From Bacteroidota bacterium (GTDB lineage Bacteria; Bacteroidota; Rhodothermia; Rhodothermales; UBA10348), in NCBI GenBank assembly GCA_024640835.1, contig JAHEEH010000004.1, positions 9,760-17,183 on the forward strand: a stretch of 7,424 bases of DNA, written 5' to 3'. Both the position numbers and the translations under genes were made by a program. The stretch's first letter is position 1. Each line of letters opens with the position of its first letter. Of the stretch, positions 1 through 7,379 are shown piece by piece. The notes under the pieces are model-generated. The model searched no databases. It was not told the DNA's origin and worked only from the letters and a program-made list of their open reading frames with translations.

Positions 1-73
1 CCGGGACGGTACGCACGTAGCCCGCGTAGTGAGGATTGTACTCGTCGGGAGAAGGGCGGTGGAAGGAATCCAT
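1..73 (-). CDS. DinB-family protein, N-terminal fragment (runs off the window)
   Basis: An ATG at 73 opens a frame that stays open for 24 codons to the window edge. It begins MDSFHRPSPDEYNPHYAGYV and continues RTVP. The pattern Pro-x-x-x-Glu-Tyr-x-Pro-x-Tyr-x-x-Tyr-(V/I)-x-x-Val-Pro is what I remember for the first helix of DinB/YfiT-like four-helix-bundle proteins. Those are metal-binding cytosolic proteins, some acting as thiol transferases and many without a known reaction. The metal-binding histidines expected further on lie outside the window. The start is 27 bp after the stop of the upstream lipoprotein gene and in the same frame, separated by TAA. No clear Shine-Dalgarno sequence precedes the ATG; the bases just before it are C-rich. 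It may be the last or a later gene of the same transcript. The family call rests on a short stretch and could be wrong. Confidence 0.6.
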   Translation of the reverse strand, partial: MDSFHRPSPDEYNPHYAGYVRTVP

Positions 74-100
74 GGGGGAGGGTCCGGATTGCCGCGCACG

Positions 101-3100
101 TTACGGTGCCGGCGCGCGCGATGGGTTGCGGGGGTTTCGGACGAGCAGAAATACACCTTCATTGGCCGGAACGGGCACCGGATCCGTTGCCGGGATGAGG
201 GCAGAGGCCTGGAGCCCGTCCACGGCCGGCACGGCGAACTCCGCACCGTCCGGTCCGTCCATGCCCAGCGTCGTCCAGTCGATGTCGAGCCGCACGGAGC
301 GGTCGTCATCGGCCCAGGACGCGAGCACGACGAGCACTTTTCCGTCGCCGACGTAGGCGGTGGCGAGCACGTCGGGATCGCCGGTCCGAACCGGCGCGTC
401 GGCAAGCCAGTACCCCGCCATGCGGCTGTCGGCGATGCCGAAGTCCGTCATCATGGACCATACCGGGCGCGGATCCACGTCCCCGTACTTCCTCGCCGTC
501 ATGCCGTACAGCAGGCCGCGATACGGGTGGCCGCCGTCCTGGAGCATTTCTCCCATCAGGCCGAACGGGATTCCGGACACCTCGGTGAGCCAGTAGTCGG
601 GTCCCCGGTCGTACTCGAAGTATTCGCCGAACCAGAGCCGGGACACGTACGGGAAGTGCTCCATGTAGAGCATGGCCGAGTTGATCCAGCCGTCCCGCAC
701 GTTGAACTGGTTGGCCGAGTGCAGGTCGATCACCACTTCGCTGCGGTGGCGGTGCAGCACGGAGACCATCCGCTTGACGGTTTCCCGGCTGAAGGCGATG
801 TCGTCCAGGTACAGTCCGTCGATCTGCTGGTGCTCGGCGAGCCAGTTCAGCCCCTCGACGTAGTAGTTGGTCCAGCGGGACGTGCCCTTGTTCAGGATGG
901 CGGCATCGTCCACCCGCCACGCATGCCACGCCGCGTGGTAGTGACCACGAAGGTGTTCCTGGAGCCACGGATGGCCGCCACCTTCGCCGTCGTTGAAGAT
1001 CTCGTCGCCCAGGCTGCGAAGCGCGAACAGCTCGTGCGCCTTGTACGTGAGTTCGCGGATGGTGTAGTAGAGCTTGACCTTGATGCCCTTCGCATGGGCC
1101 TCGTCGATGTACGCCTTCTGCTCCCCGAGGGCGTAGAAGGGATAATTGATGTAGGGGTTGATGGCATTCGCATGATGGATGTTCACCACCGTGCCACCCC
1201 ACGCCTTCACCGTGTCGACGGGGACGTACTGGTGCACGAACCGGGTCTCGAAGTGCTCCTTCGTGTCCAGCGGCCGGAACGGCGTGATGAGGAAGCGGAC
1301 GTGGAAATGCAGCGTGTCGCCCGCGGCCACCGTGCGGGGCCCGCTGTAGTTCGTGGCCACCACGGCGCCGTCCTCCTCCCGGATCCGGATACCGCCCCGG
1401 CCGTCGTTGTACCACGAAGGCGGCAGGTTCAGGGGCTGATTCCGATAGAAGTTGGTGTTCAGCGGACGAACGTAGTTGCGATCGCGCAGCACGTACTGCA
1501 GTCCGCGGTTCACATCGCCCATCCAGACGCCCTCCTGGTGGTTCTCGACCTTCCAGGTCCAGTCGACCGCCGCGGGTCGCCGGCCGCCGCGGAATCCGAG
1601 ACCCAGAAGCCAGGTCGCGGCTTCCGGCTCGTAGGCGACGGGGAGCCGGATGTCCTCCACGTCGGCGTCCTCCCGGGCGATGACCTGCAGCCGGTAGTCG
1701 AGCATGCCGTCGAATTCCAGCGCGCCGTGCACCACCAGGTCGAACCGGTCGGAGCGGCTCCGGGCGGCCCACTCGGCCCGGCCGGCGGCGACGGCGACCG
1801 GCTCGGGGGCATCGACGGAGATCCACGGGGAATCGCCATCCACGACGAGGTCCATCGGACGCGCCAGGATGTCGAGCCCGGGGCCGAGACCCGTCATCTC
1901 CGGCGTGAACCGGCTCACGATGCGCTCCGGAAGCCCGGACGACGCCAGGTGAACGGTACGCCCCAGAAGATGGAGCGCCGCTCCCTCCACCCGGACCGGC
2001 TCGTACGGCTGGATGACGAAATCGGGATCGTCGCCAATCGTCGAGTTCAGCCATGCGAGGCGGCTCATCGAGGCCGGGTCGTCGAATCCCCGGTTCGGAG
2101 CCGGGTCGCCCTGCACATCGATACGGACCGGCACTTCGCTCACGGCGAGTCCGGGTGCCGATACGCGTACGAGGCCCTCCACGGATCCCCGCCGCACGCC
2201 CGCCAGGTCGATGCCGAACCAGAGCGCCTGCACCGTGCCCCGGGGCACGTCCAACCGCTTCGTGAAGGGCTTTCCGGACAGATCCGTTCCCTCCGTGTTG
2301 AAACAGGTGGCCGGCGTGCCGTCGAACCCGACCAGGTGCACCCGAAGGTCGGCCAGTGAGGTGTCGGGAGCGTAGACGCCGATCTGGAACGTGAAATACT
2401 CGCCCGGTCGCGCGGATGAGGTGAACGAAGACGCCGGACCGTCGACGGCCCAGTGCCGGGGAAGCCGGTGCCGCATCCGGACGGCCCGTGACCGGTCTTC
2501 CGGGAAGAGGAGCATCGGATCGGGCACGCGTCGACGAAGAGCGTCCATCTCGGCGGTCGTCGCCGCGACTTCCATGGGGAAGACGTCATGGAACTCGTCG
2601 ATGGACTCGATCGCCGTCACGGTCGCGGACGGGAGGCGGGCGGCCGTCGAGTCGTCCAGCAGGCCGAGGCGGTCGAGCCAGGCCGGGTCCGCGCCGTAGG
2701 CCGGCGGGAGGAACGACACGGTCGGATAGTAGCCGCCCGAGGTCTCGTACGGGGCGTAGTAGGCATAGTACTCGCGGATGCCGGGCAGGGGACGGAACAC
2801 GAAGGACCCGGCGTCGGGCGTGGACGTGACCGTCACGACCTCGCGCACGGTGTCGCCCCGGACCGCATCGACGAAGACCACGCCGATGACGGAGGGATCG
2901 ACGTCTGCCCGGCGCCACGGGATGCGGACGTACACGGCCGACGCGGTGGTGTCCACCCGCAGGGCCGCGCGGTGGTTGCCCTTCGACGACCCGGCGGGGC
3001 CCGCCTCCAGGTCCGCCGACCAGTGGCCCACGTCCCACCGGACGCCGTCGATCGTACGGTCCGGGGGCGGAGGTCCGCTCGCGGGACCCGGGGAGCAGGA

Positions 3101-3157
3101 CGGGAGGAGGGCGGCGCCCAACGCGAGGAGAGCCGTCCGGAGCAAGCCAGTCACCAT
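101..3157 (-). CDS. DUF6067/GH123-like glycoside hydrolase-type lipoprotein
   Basis: A 1018-residue predicted lipoprotein. The start at 3157 gives a signal peptide (MVTGLLRTALLALGAALLPS) followed by Cys21. Lipobox LPSC has an unusual Pro at -2. The open frame extends to 3298, but that part overlaps the upstream gene and lacks signal-peptide character. Residues 35-350 look like beta-rich N-terminal domains, with a Tyr-rich patch EYYAYYAPY at 129-137. Residues about 350-640 form another beta-rich region containing GVWMGDVNRGLQY (543-555) and SWYNDGRGGI (581-590). Residues about 650-915 look like a TIM-barrel glycosidase domain: NIHHAN (659-664), KVKLYYTIREL (693-703), DGLYLDD (780-786), VIDLHSANQFN (809-819), YMEHFPY (831-837), WFGEYFEY (842-849) and IPFGLMGEML (863-872). 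Residues about 925-1010 are a small C-terminal beta domain. I recognise this from memory as the DUF6067 group, related to GH123 beta-N-acetylgalactosaminidases. Substrate and catalysis are unproven. D785, D786 and E833 are candidate acids. The upstream spacing suggests an operon with the DUF5107-TPR gene. The ribosome site is weak: AGGA lies 13 nt before the ATG. Confidence 0.85.
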   Translation of the reverse strand: MVTGLLRTALLALGAALLPSCSPGPASGPPPPDRTIDGVRWDVGHWSADLEAGPAGSSKGNHRAALRVDTTASAVYVRIPWRRADVDPSVIGVVFVDAVRGDTVREVVTVTSTPDAGSFVFRPLPGIREYYAYYAPYETSGGYYPTVSFLPPAYGADPAWLDRLGLLDDSTAARLPSATVTAIESIDEFHDVFPMEVAATTAEMDALRRRVPDPMLLFPEDRSRAVRMRHRLPRHWAVDGPASSFTSSARPGEYFTFQIGVYAPDTSLADLRVHLVGFDGTPATCFNTEGTDLSGKPFTKRLDVPRGTVQALWFGIDLAGVRRGSVEGLVRVSAPGLAVSEVPVRIDVQGDPAPNRGFDDPASMSRLAWLNSTIGDDPDFVIQPYEPVRVEGAALHLLGRTVHLASSGLPERIVSRFTPEMTGLGPGLDILARPMDLVVDGDSPWISVDAPEPVAVAAGRAEWAARSRSDRFDLVVHGALEFDGMLDYRLQVIAREDADVEDIRLPVAYEPEAATWLLGLGFRGGRRPAAVDWTWKVENHQEGVWMGDVNRGLQYVLRDRNYVRPLNTNFYRNQPLNLPPSWYNDGRGGIRIREEDGAVVATNYSGPRTVAAGDTLHFHVRFLITPFRPLDTKEHFETRFVHQYVPVDTVKAWGGTVVNIHHANAINPYINYPFYALGEQKAYIDEAHAKGIKVKLYYTIRELTYKAHELFALRSLGDEIFNDGEGGGHPWLQEHLRGHYHAAWHAWRVDDAAILNKGTSRWTNYYVEGLNWLAEHQQIDGLYLDDIAFSRETVKRMVSVLHRHRSEVVIDLHSANQFNVRDGWINSAMLYMEHFPYVSRLWFGEYFEYDRGPDYWLTEVSGIPFGLMGEMLQDGGHPYRGLLYGMTARKYGDVDPRPVWSMMTDFGIADSRMAGYWLADAPVRTGDPDVLATAYVGDGKVLVVLASWADDDRSVRLDIDWTTLGMDGPDGAEFAVPAVDGLQASALIPATDPVPVPANEGVFLLVRNPRNPSRAPAP

Positions 3158-3185
3158 GGGTCGTACCGGATCCTGCCCGGTGGTT

Positions 3186-6100
3186 TCAGTTTCCGGATGT
3201 CGTGAGTCGGATCGCCCTGCGGAGAATGCGGGCTCCGGGATCGGCCGGCTCGACATCGCCCTCCACGCCGTCCGCCGGGAGCGCGATGCGCGCGGCATCC
3301 GCCGTCCGCCCGGACCGTGCGAGCACGTCGCGGACGAGTGCCGTCGGGAGGAGTGACGCCGCCGGGTGCGCGTCGGTCCACGTCATCACCGAATCCGCAT
3401 AGGCGGCTGCGGAAGCCGTCTCCCCGAGGCGGTCGGCCAACCAGGCCAGCAGGCCGTGCTGCAGCCGCTCGTCCAGATCGTAGGGACGTCCCTGTCCCAG
3501 GCGACGCGGCCACTCCCGGCTCGCGAGCACCTCGGCCCGCGCACGCTCCAGGTCACCCGCCCCGGCCAGGTCCAGGGCGACGAGGAGGTGTGCCCACTCG
3601 AAGAGCTGCCGACTGGTGCGACCCATCTCGGACGGAAGCACGATGACGGTATCCATGATGGCGGCGGCGTCCGACGGGTGCCCGGTCTCGACCAGGGCCC
3701 TCGCACGGGCCAGCGAGACGTCGAAGACGGCCGGGAAGCGGGAGGACGCCTCCTCGGCAGCGACCAGCGCATCGTCCCAGCGGTCCTCGGAGGCGAGGCG
3801 GTCGACGAGGCGAAGGCGGAGCTGCCAGGTGAGCGGGTCGAGCGCCACGGCACGGCGCAGGTCCCGGACGGCGTCGAAGGCCGGTTCCCCTGCGAGCAGC
3901 GCAGCGCGCGCGGCATAGAAAGGCCCGTAGTCGGGAAGATCGGCCAGGCCCTGCAGGAGCGAGCCGGCGTCCCGTGGCCGATCCAGGGACCAGTACAGCA
4001 GGGCGAGCCAGTAGTCGAAAGCCCATGCCGCATGGTAGCCGGACGCCCACTCGAGGACGGGAAGGCTCTCGGGTCGGAACGGAAATACGAAGCCGGGCGG
4101 AGCGTCCGCGGCCTCCGCGAGGAGGTCTGCCGCGGCCGCCGGGTCCGATTCCCGAAGCAGCCAGGCCCGCCAGACGGCGACGAGGGGCCGTTGGGGCGCG
4201 AGCGAGAGGATGCGTTCCGCGTCTCCGGGGCGCCCTCGGCGCACGTACCCGACGGCGAGCTCCAGGTAGGTCTGCTCCGGAAACTCGCTCCGGATGACGG
4301 ACACGAACGCGCCGCGTCGGGCGTCCGACGGCAGGGCGAGCCACGCTTCGGCCCGGGCAAAATGATGGAGCGGATCGAGATCAAGGAGCCGGGCGAGAAC
4401 CTCCTCCGCGTCCCGCCGCCGGCCCAGAAGGCGAAGGGCGACGGCTTCGGTCTCGAGCGCACCGAAGGCGTCGGGAAGATACCCGGCGGCCGATCGCGCA
4501 AGAGGCAGTGCACGCTCGGGATCGCCGTGCGCCAGGGCCATCTCGGCGAGCTGCGTGAGCGATGCGGCCCGGAACGCCATCGACCGTGCCGCCCAGCCGA
4601 AGGCTTCCTCGGCGTCGGCCGGCCGACCGAGCGCCCGGTTGGCCAGTCCGGCGAGCCAGTTGGATCCGGGATCGTAGGCATCGATCTGCCGCAGGCGATC
4701 CACCGACGCCAGGGCTTCCCCATACCGCCCGGACCGCAGATCCAGCTCGGCGACGGCGGCCAGCGCCTCGGGGTGCCACGGATCGAGGGCCAACGCCCTG
4801 TTCAGGACGGTCCTGGCCTCGGGAAACCGGCGTCCCTTCGCGAGCTCCCTCCCCTCGAATGCCAGGCGGTCGGCCTCGGGACGCGACGCGAAGGCCTCTG
4901 CATCGGTGCGGAACGGCCGGTGAAGCCGGGAGCTGTCGGGAGTCGACGAATAGTGTAGCCCCAGGCCGGGGACGCTCACCGTGAAACGACTGCCGCCGGG
5001 CACCGGAACCAGGGAACGGACGGGGCGCAGCGGCTCCATGGACAACGCCTCGCGAAGCACGGTGTGCCCGTCGACCCGTACCACGAGCGTGTCACGGACC
5101 CGCACGAAGGAGTTCACGCCGACCGCCACGCGACCGTCTTCCCGCGTGACGTGCATCACCCCCAGGTGCGAGGCCTCGCTCATGCCCCCGATTCCCCGGA
5201 CGGGAAACCACCGCTCGGTCCATCGGTCCGCGGCGCCGGGCTCGAAGGCGGCCTGCGTGATCGGATTCAGGTGCTCGCCCGGGGAGTACTGGACGAGGAG
5301 GCGGCCCGCCTGCCACTCGACGTACTGACCGTCGGTGTCCGTGAGCAGGTCTTCCCAGATGCCTCCCTCGTCGGACAGGGCCCACAGCCACATCTTCTGA
5401 CCGGGCATATCCCGGTAGGGAGACCAGTGTCCGAAGCCCCAGTCGTCCGAAACGTAGTACCCCCCGAAGAAGTCCTCGTACGCACCGACCACGTGGTAGG
5501 ACTTGTGCCCCTCGAACGTGTTCTGGGCATACCGGGACAGGTCGTGTCCGGACCCGTCCACCGGCCAGGGAAGGACCTCACCCGAGTGCCGCAGGTAGTG
5601 ATCGCCGGGCACGACCAGTTGCAGGTCTTCCCGAGCGAATGCCGCCGCGGTCATCCAGTTGTAATACGCCTGCGTAAACGGCGTCGGATTGAACCAGAGG
5701 GCGTCGGTCTGTACGAAGGCGCCCTCGGGCGGCACCGATATCCGGACGCGCCACTCGGTCCGTGACGGAATGTCCATCGCGCCGACGACCACCGACGCCG
5801 AGCCGTCCGCGGAGTTCTCCACGATGAAGTCGACCGGCGCCGCGGTCCAGGGAGCGTGCCCTATGACGCCGAAATTGAGCTCCACGCCACCCGAGGTCCA
5901 GGGCCCGCGCAGCGCGATGTTGCGGAATTTCATCACCTCGTTCCGGTAGATGAACTCCTGGCCGCCCTCCTTTTCCACGGCCCCCCACAGTTTGCCTCCG
6001 ACGTCGGGCAGCACCCATACGATCACCTGGTCGTTCTCGAGGCGGACCGTCGACCAGGTCGAGTCGCGCCCGGTCACCGAATACCCGTCGAAGGCGTGGT

Positions 6101-6266
6101 ACGGATACAGGCGGGTGTCCCGGGCGAGCATCGGGACCGGGTCCGGTGCCCCGTAGGGGTAGGTGAGGAGCGTCCGGGTCTCGAGGGCCGAAGAAGCCTG
6201 TCGAGCCTGGGACGGTGCCGCGAGCGTGGCGCCCGCGAGGAGCAGCGGAAGGAGTCGCCGGGTCAT
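3186..6266 (-). CDS. Secreted DUF5107 domain protein with C-terminal TPR solenoid
   Basis: A 1026-residue predicted secreted protein. The start at 6266 gives a signal peptide (MTRRLLPLLLAGATLAAPSQ, then A21) with a likely cut after SQA. It has a Shine-Dalgarno GAGG 5 nt upstream, so I prefer it to the longer open frame beginning at 6725. Residues about 35-440 match the DUF5107 pattern as I remember it: VWVLPDVGGKLWGAVEK (83-99), EFIYRNEVMKFRNIALRGPW (104-123), GGVELNFGVIGHAP (126-139), WFNPTPFTQAYYNWM (191-205), FEGHKSYHVVG (251-261), FGHWSPYRDMPGQKMWLW (278-295) and WEDLLTDTDGQYVEWQAGRL (304-323). The LPDVGGKL motif recalls mutarotase-like beta-sandwiches, so sugar binding is plausible but inferred. 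From about 465 to 1000 there are helical TPR-like repeats, for example ALALDPWHPEALAAVAELDL (491-510) and AVALDPLTWQLRLRL (806-820), which suggest a protein-binding scaffold. No enzyme motif is evident. It lies 7 bp after the broken membrane-protein gene and 28 bp before the lipoprotein glycosidase gene, with which it probably works in the periplasm or at the surface. Confidence 0.88.
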   Translation of the reverse strand: MTRRLLPLLLAGATLAAPSQARQASSALETRTLLTYPYGAPDPVPMLARDTRLYPYHAFDGYSVTGRDSTWSTVRLENDQVIVWVLPDVGGKLWGAVEKEGGQEFIYRNEVMKFRNIALRGPWTSGGVELNFGVIGHAPWTAAPVDFIVENSADGSASVVVGAMDIPSRTEWRVRISVPPEGAFVQTDALWFNPTPFTQAYYNWMTAAAFAREDLQLVVPGDHYLRHSGEVLPWPVDGSGHDLSRYAQNTFEGHKSYHVVGAYEDFFGGYYVSDDWGFGHWSPYRDMPGQKMWLWALSDEGGIWEDLLTDTDGQYVEWQAGRLLVQYSPGEHLNPITQAAFEPGAADRWTERWFPVRGIGGMSEASHLGVMHVTREDGRVAVGVNSFVRVRDTLVVRVDGHTVLREALSMEPLRPVRSLVPVPGGSRFTVSVPGLGLHYSSTPDSSRLHRPFRTDAEAFASRPEADRLAFEGRELAKGRRFPEARTVLNRALALDPWHPEALAAVAELDLRSGRYGEALASVDRLRQIDAYDPGSNWLAGLANRALGRPADAEEAFGWAARSMAFRAASLTQLAEMALAHGDPERALPLARSAAGYLPDAFGALETEAVALRLLGRRRDAEEVLARLLDLDPLHHFARAEAWLALPSDARRGAFVSVIRSEFPEQTYLELAVGYVRRGRPGDAERILSLAPQRPLVAVWRAWLLRESDPAAAADLLAEAADAPPGFVFPFRPESLPVLEWASGYHAAWAFDYWLALLYWSLDRPRDAGSLLQGLADLPDYGPFYAARAALLAGEPAFDAVRDLRRAVALDPLTWQLRLRLVDRLASEDRWDDALVAAEEASSRFPAVFDVSLARARALVETGHPSDAAAIMDTVIVLPSEMGRTSRQLFEWAHLLVALDLAGAGDLERARAEVLASREWPRRLGQGRPYDLDERLQHGLLAWLADRLGETASAAAYADSVMTWTDAHPAASLLPTALVRDVLARSGRTADAARIALPADGVEGDVEPADPGARILRRAIRLTTSGN

Positions 6267-6271
6267 CGAAG

Positions 6272-6275
6272 CCTC
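6272..6275 (-). promoter_or_regulatory. Ribosome binding site of the DUF5107-TPR gene
   Basis: On the minus strand the bases read TGAGG-CTTCG-ATG. GAGG is 5 nt from the ATG at 6266 and overlaps the TGA stop (6276-6274) of the preceding membrane-protein frame. This fixes the DUF5107 start at 6266. It also suggests that translation of the DUF5107 gene was coupled to termination of the upstream reading frame, which the frame change in that gene would disturb. Confidence 0.6.
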
Positions 6276-6716
6276 ATGCGTCGGGGCGTGTGGGTTCGCA
6301 GGGGGCCAGGCTGTTCTGTACGAAGTCGTACAGGATGCGGACCTGGTCATATCCCAGGCCGCGTCCGGTGCGGCCAGCCCCCCAGACGAGGACCGACAGC
6401 ACGATTCCGACGGGGACCGACCACAACGACCACGGAGTCCGTCCGAGGATCCACTGGGCGAAGCCGAACATGGCTCCCATCGTGGCGCCGAACCCGATCG
6501 CCACCCGTCCCCGGAGGGCTCCACCGAGAGCTGCAGTTGGGGCGACCAGAAGTGCACCTCGTCCCGGGGCAGCTTCAGGACGGCCGATGACTCGAAGACC
6601 GTACCCATGATCCGGACGTCGGGTCGTGCGAGGGCCTCGGACAGCATGCCGAGCACCTCGCGGGGAGGGCACGCCAGATCCCGCCTGAAGCGCGGTCGCA
6701 GACGAACATCGGGCAT
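6274..6716 (-). pseudogene. Small two-helix membrane protein gene with a frame change
   Basis: Two adjacent minus-strand frames each carry half of what looks like one protein. From the ATG at 6716, 71 codons in the first frame encode a soluble part that includes GTVFESSAVLKLP and the block EVHFWSPQLQLSVEPSG. At GGG (6506-6504) the sensible reading moves back one base to GTG (6504-6502). It then gives 76 codons encoding IGFGATMGAMFGFAQWILG and PWSLWSVPVGIVLSVLVWG, two probable membrane helices, and a cytosolic-looking tail ending at TGA (6276-6274). The joined product would be 147 residues. HFWSPQL followed by two helices resembles an uncharacterised family I remember from Gemmatimonadota and Bacteroidota. 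In those proteins I recall a further block (R-G-x-x-G-P-x-P-x-x-W) between the halves that is absent here, so a small deletion of 3n+1 bases is as likely as a one-base loss. An alternative GTG start at 6725 has AGGA 4 nt upstream. Function unknown. The defect could be a real mutation or a sequencing error. Confidence 0.6.
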
Positions 6717-6724
6717 TCTCGGCA

Positions 6725-6742
6725 CCGGTTCCTGGAAACCGG
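6725..6742. repeat. Inverted repeat at the start of the membrane-protein gene
   Basis: CCGGTT (6725-6730) and AACCGG (6737-6742) form a perfect 6-bp inverted repeat around a 6-base loop. The loop contains the AGGA that would serve as ribosome binding site for the GTG at 6725. A hairpin in the mRNA could shield that site. An operator is another possibility. The palindrome is seen directly; any regulatory role is speculation, and short GC-rich palindromes are common by chance in such DNA. Confidence 0.3.
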
Positions 6743-6797
6743 AATAACGGCGGCGCCGAGGACAATTTCGACCCGCGGGGCGCTCGAACCTGCCCGG

Positions 6798-7379
6798 CTA
6801 CCGGTTTCGCGCGATATAGTCCCGCGCCAGCGTCTCGTATTCCGGTGTGCGCATGCCCACCTGCCGGGCTTCCGCAACGGCCTGCTCCAGGTCCACCCCC
6901 TCGTCCAGCACGCGGTACGGAAGCCACACGGCGCCCACCCGGTTGGCCGAGCCGCAGTGGAAGAGCGTCGGGGAATCGATACCACGAAGCAGGGCCCGCG
7001 CCTGGTCGAACACGTCGTCCGACAGTTCGGCGGGACCGTTCCAGGGAAGCGGCTCGTAGGCGAGTCCGAGGTCCCGGGCGGCGGCACCTTCGTCGAAGCC
7101 GGTGACCTCCTCCGGATGCCTGAGATTGATGACCGTCGTGATGCCGCTCTCCGGGAGGAGGCGCAGGTCATCGGGAGACGGCTGGCCGGCGAAGTAGAGA
7201 TGGCCGGACCTGGTGAGGTTGGGGATGCTTCCGAGAGCGGCCGGTTCGACGGCGGCAACCGCCGTCGCGACCGGTGCGGGCGACGGTGTTCCGGCGGACG
7301 GCTGCCGGGTCTCGGTGGCCGTGCATCCGGCGAGCAGCAGGACCGGGAGAAGGGCTGAGGCGAGGCGGGAGCGGATCAT
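6798..7379 (-). CDS. Tyrosine-phosphatase-like lipoprotein (CX4R type)
   Basis: A 193-residue predicted lipoprotein. The start at 7379 gives MIRSRLASALLPVLLLAG followed by Cys19, with a near-ideal lipobox LAGC. A longer start at 7406 adds nine residues (MRLLQHRDS) and cannot be excluded; neither start has a clear ribosome site. Residues 20-48 are a Pro/Ala/Thr-rich linker. The domain at about 50-193 resembles the DUF442/beta-lactamase-hydrolase-like phosphatase family: FAGQPSPDDLRLL (63-75), GITTVINLRHPEE (79-91) and the phosphate-binding loop LFHCGSANRVGAVW (139-152). C142 is the predicted nucleophile and R147 the phosphate-binding arginine. The loop is CX4R, not the classical CX5R, which agrees with what I recall for this family. 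No clear WPD-type general acid is visible; PWNGP (112-116) and D121/D122 are nearby candidates. Its substrate is unknown, and the lipid anchor places it outside the cytoplasm. It lies about 80 bp upstream of the membrane-protein gene. Confidence 0.82.
   Translation of the reverse strand: MIRSRLASALLPVLLLAGCTATETRQPSAGTPSPAPVATAVAAVEPAALGSIPNLTRSGHLYFAGQPSPDDLRLLPESGITTVINLRHPEEVTGFDEGAAARDLGLAYEPLPWNGPAELSDDVFDQARALLRGIDSPTLFHCGSANRVGAVWLPYRVLDEGVDLEQAVAEARQVGMRTPEYETLARDYIARNR

Noticed and set aside
306..2054. Minus-strand open frame of 582 codons overlapping the lipoprotein gene
   Set aside because: It is an Arg/Pro/Gly-rich out-of-frame reading of the same bases. The other frame has clear family motifs.
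29..2359. Long plus-strand open frame of 776 codons
   Set aside because: It lies wholly antisense to the DUF6067-like gene. Its translation is His/Arg/Val/Gly-rich with no recognisable domain, which is typical of the reverse strand of a high-GC gene.
3158..3298. N-terminal extension of the DUF6067-like gene up to 3298
   Set aside because: It overlaps the end of the DUF5107 gene and is Arg/Ser-rich. The signal peptide and lipobox begin at the Met at 3157.
3366..4958. Long plus-strand open frame of 530 codons
   Set aside because: It is antisense to the TPR half of the DUF5107 gene, with Gly/Pro/Arg/Glu-rich composition and no domain motifs. It is a shadow frame.
6767..6788. TTCGA/TCGAA inverted repeat after the phosphatase stop, as a possible terminator
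   Set aside because: The stem is only 5 bp with a 12-base interior and no run of U follows on the minus strand. Not enough to call a terminator.
6575..7258. Minus-strand open frame of 227 codons overlapping the phosphatase gene
   Set aside because: It is Ser/Arg/Pro-rich with no motifs and overlaps the frame with a lipobox and CX4R loop. It is a shadow.
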